A DNA stretch of 64,000 nt from Streptomyces sp. 840.1. GTDB taxonomy: Bacteria > Actinomycetota > Actinomycetes > Streptomycetales > Streptomycetaceae. The first letter of the stretch is position 1; each line of letters opens with the position of its first letter. Of the stretch, positions 58,598 to 64,000 are shown in pieces. The translations under genes and the position numbers were made by a program. Under the pieces are notes generated by a model. It searched no databases and was not told the origin of the DNA. It was given only the letters and a program-made list of their open reading frames with translations. The stretch covers positions 1,679,001 through 1,743,000 of the forward strand of contig NZ_RJUU01000001.1 in NCBI RefSeq assembly GCF_003751445.1, read 5' to 3'.

Positions 58598-59377
58598 ATG
58601 TCCTGGACCCCCGACACGCTCACCCTGGTTCTGCTCGCCCTGTTCGGCCTCGCGGGAGGCATCGGGATCACCGCGATCGGGCCCGGCGGGGTGCTGCCCA
58701 CCATCGGCATGTTCCTGCTGACCGGGCTCACCCCGGCCGGCGTCGCGGGCACCGCCATCGTCACCCATGTGGCGACCGGCGTCCTCGGCACCGCCGCGTA
58801 CACCAGGTCCGGGCAGCTGCGGGACCCGGACACGCGGCGCACCGCCGTCGTCCTCGCGGCGAGCGCGCTCGTCGGCACCCCCGTCGGCGTACTGCTCAAC
58901 ACCCACGTGTCGGGGCGGCTGTTCGGGATCCTGCTGGCGTGCGCCGTCACGGTGACCGGCCTGCTGGTGTGGCTCCGCGAGCGCCGCGCGGCGACCGCGC
59001 CGACGCCCGGCACCCCGGTGCGGGTGCCGCTCGCGCTCACCGTCGCGGTGGGGGTCACGGTGGCCGTCGCGGCGGGGCTGTTCGGGCTGGGCGGGCCGAT
59101 GCTGAGCGTGCCGCTCCTGGTCGTCTGCGGGCTCCCGGTGCTGTCCGCGCTGGCCGCCGCGCAGGCGCAGTCCGTGGTGATCGCGAGCGTGGGTACCGTC
59201 GGCTACGTCCAGCACGGCTCCGTCGACTGGACGCTGGCAGTTGTGGTCGGCGTGCCGGAACTGGTGGGGGTGATCGTGGGCTGGCGCATCGCCCGTTCGG
59301 TCCCGGCCCGCCGCCTCAAGTACGCCATGGCCGCGATGCTCCTGGCGCTGGCCCCCTACCTCGCGTTCCGCTCCTGA
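58598..59377 (+). CDS. TauE/SafE-family sulfite/anion exporter
   Basis: This 259-residue membrane protein has eight predicted helices in two repeats: GGIGITAIGPGGVLPTIGMFLLTGLTPAGVAGTAIVTHVATGVLGT and AAGLFGLGGPMLSVPLLVVCGLPVLSALAAAQAQSVVIA. TauE/SafE proteins move sulfite, sulfoacetate or similar anions. Its 3' end overlaps the convergent hydrolase gene by 22 bp. Confidence 0.92.
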   Translation: MSWTPDTLTLVLLALFGLAGGIGITAIGPGGVLPTIGMFLLTGLTPAGVAGTAIVTHVATGVLGTAAYTRSGQLRDPDTRRTAVVLAASALVGTPVGVLLNTHVSGRLFGILLACAVTVTGLLVWLRERRAATAPTPGTPVRVPLALTVAVGVTVAVAAGLFGLGGPMLSVPLLVVCGLPVLSALAAAQAQSVVIASVGTVGYVQHGSVDWTLAVVVGVPELVGVIVGWRIARSVPARRLKYAMAAMLLALAPYLAFRS

Positions 59378-61035
59378 AGGGGCAGCATCAGCTCGGAGTC
59401 CTCGCGCAGGCTCACCCGTACCGGCACGAACTGCGTCGCCTGCGAACGGGGTTGGCCCGTGCCCGGGTTGCGCGCGTAGCGGGGGTGCGCGCCGCCGCTG
59501 ATCTGCCAGCGGATCCGGTGGCCGGCGCCGAAGCGATGGGCGGTGTCACCCATGGGGACGGTGACCCGGACCTGTTCACCGGCGGTGCTGCGGAGTTGGG
59601 CCAGGCCGTCGCAGACGTTGGTGGAACGGCCCCGGGGGTCCACGTCGCACAGTCGGGCGAACACGTCCGCGTGTCCGGTGTCCGTGGCGGCGCTGATCCG
59701 TGCGGAGACCGGGCCGAGGACGGTGACGGGTTCGGTCAGGACCGGGCCGGTGAACGTGAGGACGTCGTCCCTGGACTCCAGGGGCCCGTTGTCCCGGGCG
59801 CCCGCGGTACGGGAGAGGAGGGCGCCGCCGAGGGAGGGCGTGGGGGCGGCCGGGTCGTAGCGGAAGGACGTCAGGGGCGCGGTGCCCGTGGGGGGCTGCC
59901 GGGTGAGGTGGCCTTCCGCGGTGGGGTACCAGGAGGTGGTGGCGGGGGCGAGGGGCCACTCGCCGAGATCCCGCCATGCCGCGTCCGCGCCGCCCAGGTG
60001 GACGCGTACGGGGGTGGGGCGCAGAGCGGCGGGGTCCTCGCACAGGTGGGCGCGGAGCCAGCCGAGGCTTTCGGCGAAGACCTCGGGCCAGCCCTTCTGC
60101 AGGGCCGAGGTGTGGGTCCAGGGGCCGACGAGCAGCGCGGTCTCGGCTCCCGCGCGGCGCAGCCGGCGGTACTGCTCGAAGGCCTGGCCGGCCAGGACGT
60201 CGTAGCGGCCGGTGATCAGCGAGGTGGGGATGCGCGCGCGTGCCGCCGCGCCCGCGTCCGCGCCCCGCCAGTGCGGATCGTCCGCGTCCGGATGCGCGAT
60301 CACCTCGTCCAGCCAGGGCACTTCGGCCCCGAGCGCGGGTGCGATCGCCCCGCGCAGCGGCTGCGCCGAGCCGGTCGCGCGCATCCGGCGCTGCACACGC
60401 ATCGCCGCCCGCCCGAAGGCCATCACGCCCCGGTGCTGGTACGTCATACCGGCGCCGACGAGGAGTGCCGCCTCCAGGTGGAGCACCCCGTCCGTGTGGA
60501 AGAGGGCGTGCGGGTCCTGGAGGCCCACCTGGAGCACCATCGCCTTCAGCTCGGGCGGCGGGTCCAGCGCGAGCGCCGACTGCACGTAGCCGAGGTAGCT
60601 GGGGCCGACCGTGCCGAGCGTGCCGTTGAACCAGGGCTGTTCGCGCAGCCAGGACACGGTGGCGTGGCCGTCGGCGGCCTCGTTGCGCCAGAGGTCGAAG
60701 CGGCCGCCCGAACCGCCGGTGCCCCGGCAGCTCTGCAGGACCACGTGAAAGCCCTGCTCGGCGAAGAGGATGCCGTACTGGGGCGACCACGGCACGCCCC
60801 GCCCGTAGGGGGAGCGGACGAGGAGGGTGGGGAAGTCCCCCTCCGCTCGCGGGAAGTAGTGGTCCGTGATCAGCGGGCTGCCGTCGGCCGCCGGCACCAC
60901 GAGGCCGGGCTCCCACCCCGCCTCGTGCCGTCGGGCCGGAAGGCCGCGCCAGGTGGCCCGCATCAGCCGGGAGGCCGGCGGCGGCTTCGCCTTCCGGGCG
61001 CGCCTCGTCCGGGCCTCGTACGTCGGTGGTGCCAT
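59356..61035 (-). CDS. CocE/NonD-type S15 hydrolase
   Basis: This 559-residue protein has an alpha/beta-hydrolase core. Ser is in VGPSYLGYVQSALA (GxSxxG), Asp in ITGRYDVLAG and His in VGPWTHTSA. A C-terminal X-Pro-DAP jelly-roll domain follows (about 330-540; TFTGPVLTEPVTVLGPVSARISAA). It cleaves esters or acyl-peptide bonds, as in cocaine esterase. It is divergent from a TetR gene whose 10-bp-arm palindrome lies in the shared promoter. Confidence 0.9.
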   Translation of the reverse strand: MAPPTYEARTRRARKAKPPPASRLMRATWRGLPARRHEAGWEPGLVVPAADGSPLITDHYFPRAEGDFPTLLVRSPYGRGVPWSPQYGILFAEQGFHVVLQSCRGTGGSGGRFDLWRNEAADGHATVSWLREQPWFNGTLGTVGPSYLGYVQSALALDPPPELKAMVLQVGLQDPHALFHTDGVLHLEAALLVGAGMTYQHRGVMAFGRAAMRVQRRMRATGSAQPLRGAIAPALGAEVPWLDEVIAHPDADDPHWRGADAGAAARARIPTSLITGRYDVLAGQAFEQYRRLRRAGAETALLVGPWTHTSALQKGWPEVFAESLGWLRAHLCEDPAALRPTPVRVHLGGADAAWRDLGEWPLAPATTSWYPTAEGHLTRQPPTGTAPLTSFRYDPAAPTPSLGGALLSRTAGARDNGPLESRDDVLTFTGPVLTEPVTVLGPVSARISAATDTGHADVFARLCDVDPRGRSTNVCDGLAQLRSTAGEQVRVTVPMGDTAHRFGAGHRIRWQISGGAHPRYARNPGTGQPRSQATQFVPVRVSLREDSELMLPLQERNAR

Positions 61036-61089
61036 GGTTCGCCTCCGTCGCTACGCATCGCATCGCTCATGCGTGTCCGTCACTCATTC

Positions 61090-61112
61090 ATTCTCGTACT
61101 GTGTACGAGAAT
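61090..61112. promoter_or_regulatory. TetR operator palindrome
   Basis: ATTCTCGTAC-TGT-GTACGAGAAT is a perfect inverted repeat with 10-bp arms between the S15 hydrolase start (61035) and the TetR start (61168). It is the likely operator for both genes. Confidence 0.85.
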
Positions 61113-61167
61113 AGTGGATGCTTGGATGGGACCCACAGGCAGCAGTCACGAGGGGAGGCACCGGACC

Positions 61168-61884
61168 ATGACCCGCAACGACGGGCCCGGCGCCGCCGGC
61201 GTCGATCCCCGGGAGCTCTGGCTGAGCCCGGACCGCCCCCGCCGGGGCCGCAGGCCCGCCTTCAGCCGCGAGGCGATCACGGCGGCGGCCGTCGTCCTGG
61301 CCGACACCGAGGGGATCGACGCGGTCACCATGCGGCGGGTCGCCGCAGAGGTGGGCGCGGGGGTCATGTCCCTCTACAGCTACGCCCCCGACAAGGAGAC
61401 CCTGCTGGACCTGATGGTCGACCACGTCGCCGCCGAGCTGCCCGCGTCGGCCCCGCTCACCGGCGACTGGCGCACCGACCTGAAGGCCGTCGGACACCTC
61501 CAGCGCGACCACATGCTCCGCCACCCCTGGCTGCCCGCCGCCGTGTCGGCCCGCCGGACCCTCGGCCCCCACACCCTGGCCTTCCTGGAACACGCCCTGG
61601 CCGCGCTGCGGCCCAGCGGGACGGACGGGCCGACGCGGCTGGAGATCTTCGCCCAGCTCACCGCGTTCGTGGCCGGGCACGTCGCCCACGAGGTCGCCCA
61701 GGCGCAGGCCGCGCAGTCGCCCGACCGGGCCGCCGCCGAGGCGCTCTACCTCGCGGCCGTCGCCGCGGACGGCCGCCACCCGGAGCTGGCCGAGGCGCTC
61801 ACCGCGGCGCCCCGGCCACTGACCCCGGACGCCAGGTTCAGCCGCTTCCTCACCCGGCTGGTCGACGGCCTCGACGCCGGCTGA
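61168..61884 (+). CDS. TetR-family regulator
   Basis: This 238-residue protein has the HTH ITAAAVVLADTEGIDAVTMRRVAAEVGAGVMSLYSYAPDKETLLDLMVDHV and a TetR_C_11-like C-domain (LGPHTLAFLEHALAALRPSG). GAGGGGAGG lies before its ATG. The perfect palindrome 56 bp upstream indicates autoregulation and control of the divergent hydrolase. Confidence 0.93.
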   Translation: MTRNDGPGAAGVDPRELWLSPDRPRRGRRPAFSREAITAAAVVLADTEGIDAVTMRRVAAEVGAGVMSLYSYAPDKETLLDLMVDHVAAELPASAPLTGDWRTDLKAVGHLQRDHMLRHPWLPAAVSARRTLGPHTLAFLEHALAALRPSGTDGPTRLEIFAQLTAFVAGHVAHEVAQAQAAQSPDRAAAEALYLAAVAADGRHPELAEALTAAPRPLTPDARFSRFLTRLVDGLDAG

Positions 61885-62066
61885 CCCGGGGCCCGGCGGC
61901 CATCCCCTACCCGGGTGCCAGCCGCACGCCTCCGAATGAGCACCTGGGTATCACGCGCCGGGCGGCAGCCGGGAGGCATCGTGGAGGCGTTCGCACACGT
62001 CGCCCGCGACCCGCGGCACCGCAGACCGTGCCGTGCGTGCCGCACCGCCCGAACGGGGAGTTCCAG

Positions 62067-63356
62067 GTGCTCGCTGTCCCGCGTACCCGTACCCACAACC
62101 GCCGGCAGGTCCTCACCACCGCCCTCGCCGCGTCCGCCCTGCTGGCCACCGGCGCCATCCCGTCCTTCGCGGCCGGCAACAGGCGGGCCCGCACCCCCCT
62201 GCCGACCGCACGACTGCCCCGGCCCACCGGGCCGTTCGAGGTCGGCACCACCGTGCACCACCTCGTCGACCCCTCCCGCGCGGAGCCCTGGCTGCCGGGC
62301 ACCGCGGCCCGCCGCGAGCTGATGATCAGCGTCCGCTACCCGGCCGCGCCCGGCGGACCGGCCCGGCGCGAGCCGCAGATGACAGAGGCGGCCGCCGCGC
62401 ACTTCGGCGGGCCGGACGGGGCCGCCGCCCTGAACCTGGGCATGGCACCCGGGTCCGTCGACTGGGCCGCCACGCTCAGCCACGCCCGCCGCGACGCACC
62501 CGTCGCCGCACGGGCCGGCCGGCTGCCCGTCGTGCTGTACTCCGGCGGGCTGGGCGACCCGCGCACCTGGAACACCGCCTTGGTCGACGACCTCGCGAGC
62601 CACGGGTACGCCGTCGTCACGATCGACCACACCTACGAGGCGACCGAGGTGGAGTTCCCCGACGGACGCCTCGCCACCATGCGGATCTTCGACGGGGCGC
62701 CGCCCAGCGATCCGGACGCGATCAGCGCCCTGCTGCGCAAGGTCATGGCGGTCCGGGTGGCCGACACCCGGTTCGTGCTGGACCGGCTCCCGGAACTGAA
62801 CCGGACGCGCTTCGGGGACGTACTCGATCTGCGCCGGACCGGCATGTTCGGCCACTCCGCGGGTGGCTTCACCGCCGCCCAGACGATGCACGACGACCGG
62901 CGGATCCGGGCGGGCATCAACATGGACGGGCAACTGGACTACGTGGGCGGCGCGCAGCCGGACGGCAGCCGGCTGAGCACGGTCGCCACGGACGGGCTGG
63001 ACCGGCCGCTGCTCCTGATGGGGACGGCCGGTGAGGGCTCGGGCGACTACCGGCAGCAGCCGTCCTGGGCGGCGTTCTGGAAGAACACCCGGGGCTGGCG
63101 GGCCGACGTCACCCTGACCGGCTCGCGCCACGCCTCCTACACCGACGCCGAGTCGCTGCTCCCGCAACTGGCCCGCCAGGGCGCGGAACCGGCCGGCGGA
63201 CTGGCCGGGGCCGTCGGGACGGTACGGCCGGACCGGGCGGCGGCCGCGAGCCGCGCGTACGCGGCGTCGTTCTTCGGACGGTGGCTGCGCGGACACGACG
63301 ACTGCCTGCTGCACGGCCCCTCGGACCGCTTCCCCGAGATGGTGTTCACGCCGTAG
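62067..63356 (+). CDS. Exported alpha/beta hydrolase (PAF-acetylhydrolase-like)
   Basis: This 429-residue protein has an N-terminal export signal NRRQVLTTALAASALLATGAIPSFAAG that looks Tat-like (twin Arg followed by a hydrophobic helix). The hydrolase core has the nucleophile elbow GMFGHSAGGFTAAQ and the His region TGSRHASYTD. It is similar to plasma-type PAF acetylhydrolases and Streptomyces lipases. GTG 62067 follows GGGGAG. The substrate is probably a lipid ester outside the cell. Confidence 0.85.
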   Translation: MLAVPRTRTHNRRQVLTTALAASALLATGAIPSFAAGNRRARTPLPTARLPRPTGPFEVGTTVHHLVDPSRAEPWLPGTAARRELMISVRYPAAPGGPARREPQMTEAAAAHFGGPDGAAALNLGMAPGSVDWAATLSHARRDAPVAARAGRLPVVLYSGGLGDPRTWNTALVDDLASHGYAVVTIDHTYEATEVEFPDGRLATMRIFDGAPPSDPDAISALLRKVMAVRVADTRFVLDRLPELNRTRFGDVLDLRRTGMFGHSAGGFTAAQTMHDDRRIRAGINMDGQLDYVGGAQPDGSRLSTVATDGLDRPLLLMGTAGEGSGDYRQQPSWAAFWKNTRGWRADVTLTGSRHASYTDAESLLPQLARQGAEPAGGLAGAVGTVRPDRAAAASRAYAASFFGRWLRGHDDCLLHGPSDRFPEMVFTP

Positions 63357-63431
63357 CGAAGGAGCCCGAGCCCGGGAGCCGTGTGGCGCGGGTCACCGGA
63401 ACCATCCGCCCATAGCGGAGAGGTAGAGGGT

Positions 63432-64000
63432 GTGAGATGTGATGAACAGCGAGATCGGGAGCGCATGCGCGCACGGATCAGAGCCGGCGACCACGAGGCG
63501 TTCGCCGAGCTCTACGAGGAATACGCGCGGATCGTCTACAACCACGCCTACCGGCTGTCGGGCGACTGGTCGACGGCCGAGGAGGTGCTGTCCGACACCT
63601 TCCTGGCCGCCTGGCGCAACCGCCACTCCGTCGAGCCCGAGGGCGATTCGCTGCGGCCGTGGCTGCTCGGGATCGCCACGAACAAGGCCCGCAACGCCGG
63701 GCGCGGCACCGGACGGCGCCTCGCCTTCCTGGCACGCCGCCCCGCCCCGGAACCCGTGGCGGACATCGCGGACGCCGCGGCCGCCCGCGTCGACGACGCA
63801 CGGCGGCTCGCCGAGGTCCGGCAGGCGCTGAACGGGCTCCGCCGCCAGGAACGCGAGGTGCTGGTCCTCTGCGTCTGGTCCGGCCTCGACTACGCGGAGG
63901 CCGCCGAGGCGCTCGGCGTCCCGGTGGGCACCGTGCGCTCACGGCTCTCCCGCGCCCGCACCCGGCTGCGGCGCCTCACCGACGAGAAGCCCGGCCGGAC
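63432..64000 (+). CDS. ECF-type RNA polymerase sigma factor, cut by the window edge
   Basis: The gene begins at GTG 63432, behind GGAGAGG, with ATG 63465 as the alternative. It continues past the right edge. Visible are sigma region 2 (RAGDHEAFAELYEEYARIVYNHAYRLSGDWSTAEEVLSDTFLAAWR) and region 4 (LNGLRRQEREVLVLCVWSGLDYAEAAEALGVPVGTVRSRLSRARTRLRRL). It is an ECF sigma of the common RpoE-like type. No anti-sigma gene is visible in the window. Confidence 0.93.
   Translation, partial: MRCDEQRDRERMRARIRAGDHEAFAELYEEYARIVYNHAYRLSGDWSTAEEVLSDTFLAAWRNRHSVEPEGDSLRPWLLGIATNKARNAGRGTGRRLAFLARRPAPEPVADIADAAAARVDDARRLAEVRQALNGLRRQEREVLVLCVWSGLDYAEAAEALGVPVGTVRSRLSRARTRLRRLTDEKPGR

Noticed and set aside
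57763..61884. A 4-kb plus-strand open frame
   Set aside because: It runs antisense through the S15 hydrolase. Only its 3' end (61168 onward) is a real TetR gene.

Overview
The window is about 72% GC, with GTG and TTG starts, tightly overlapping operons, long intergenic hairpins and many SARP, XRE, TetR, PucR and ECF regulators. It carries families typical of Streptomyces (a DUF397 relic, a BP74-like secreted protein, YrdB, several SRPBCC proteins). It is almost certainly a Streptomyces chromosome segment, or a close relative. No rRNA, tRNA, CRISPR array, phage or intact insertion sequence was seen.

Positions 1 to about 35,100 hold a specialised-metabolite gene cluster that continues beyond the left edge. 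It has no modular PKS or NRPS. It is built from discrete enzymes: two paralogous fatty acyl-AMP ligases (FAAL), two free acyl carrier proteins, one large acyl-CoA dehydrogenase (ACAD) plus the start of a second, two further ACAD-fold flavoproteins, an FkbH-type HAD glyceryl transferase/phosphatase coupled to a hemerythrin, and an adenylating ligase, PLP decarboxylase and ACP set. It also has a KASIII-fold acyltransferase-like protein, a type III polyketide synthase, an overlapping SRPBCC putative cyclase, two methyltransferases, a class III aminotransferase, an amine-oxidase-like flavoprotein, an FMN reductase, an aromatic-hydroxylase-type FAD monooxygenase, a P450, an amidohydrolase/DUF59 pair, a type II thioesterase, MFS and MMPL exporters, and a SARP activator. 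Fourteen of these genes form one leftward series (28,602 to 14,785) that ends at a strong bidirectional hairpin. The inferred logic is as follows. Fatty acids are activated as acyl-AMP and loaded on an ACP, then desaturated or oxidised. An amino acid is loaded on a second ACP and decarboxylated there. A type III PKS extends or cyclises an acyl starter. The product is then C/O-methylated, aminated and oxidised. I cannot name the product.

A TTTAGC-type element recurs in four or five of the cluster's intergenic regions and may be a shared regulatory site.

Positions 35,100 to 46,500 are accessory metabolism with local regulators: a secreted BP74-like protein, an EamA exporter, an inositol-monophosphatase-family protein with altered metal ligands, two XRE (MmyB-like) regulators each divergent from an enzyme gene, and a MarR regulator with four operator palindromes in front of a LigB-type dioxygenase and a quinone oxidoreductase. 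Positions 38,600-38,870 and 46,600-47,800 hold decayed gene remnants.

Positions 48,000 to 64,000 carry housekeeping-type accessory genes: a PucR, nucleobase permease and deaminase module, a large secreted parallel beta-helix glycan hydrolase, a carboxymuconolactone-decarboxylase-like protein with its TetR and paired operators, a GntR/TauE pair, a CocE-type hydrolase divergent from a TetR with a 10-bp-arm operator, a secreted alpha/beta hydrolase, and a truncated ECF sigma factor at the right edge.
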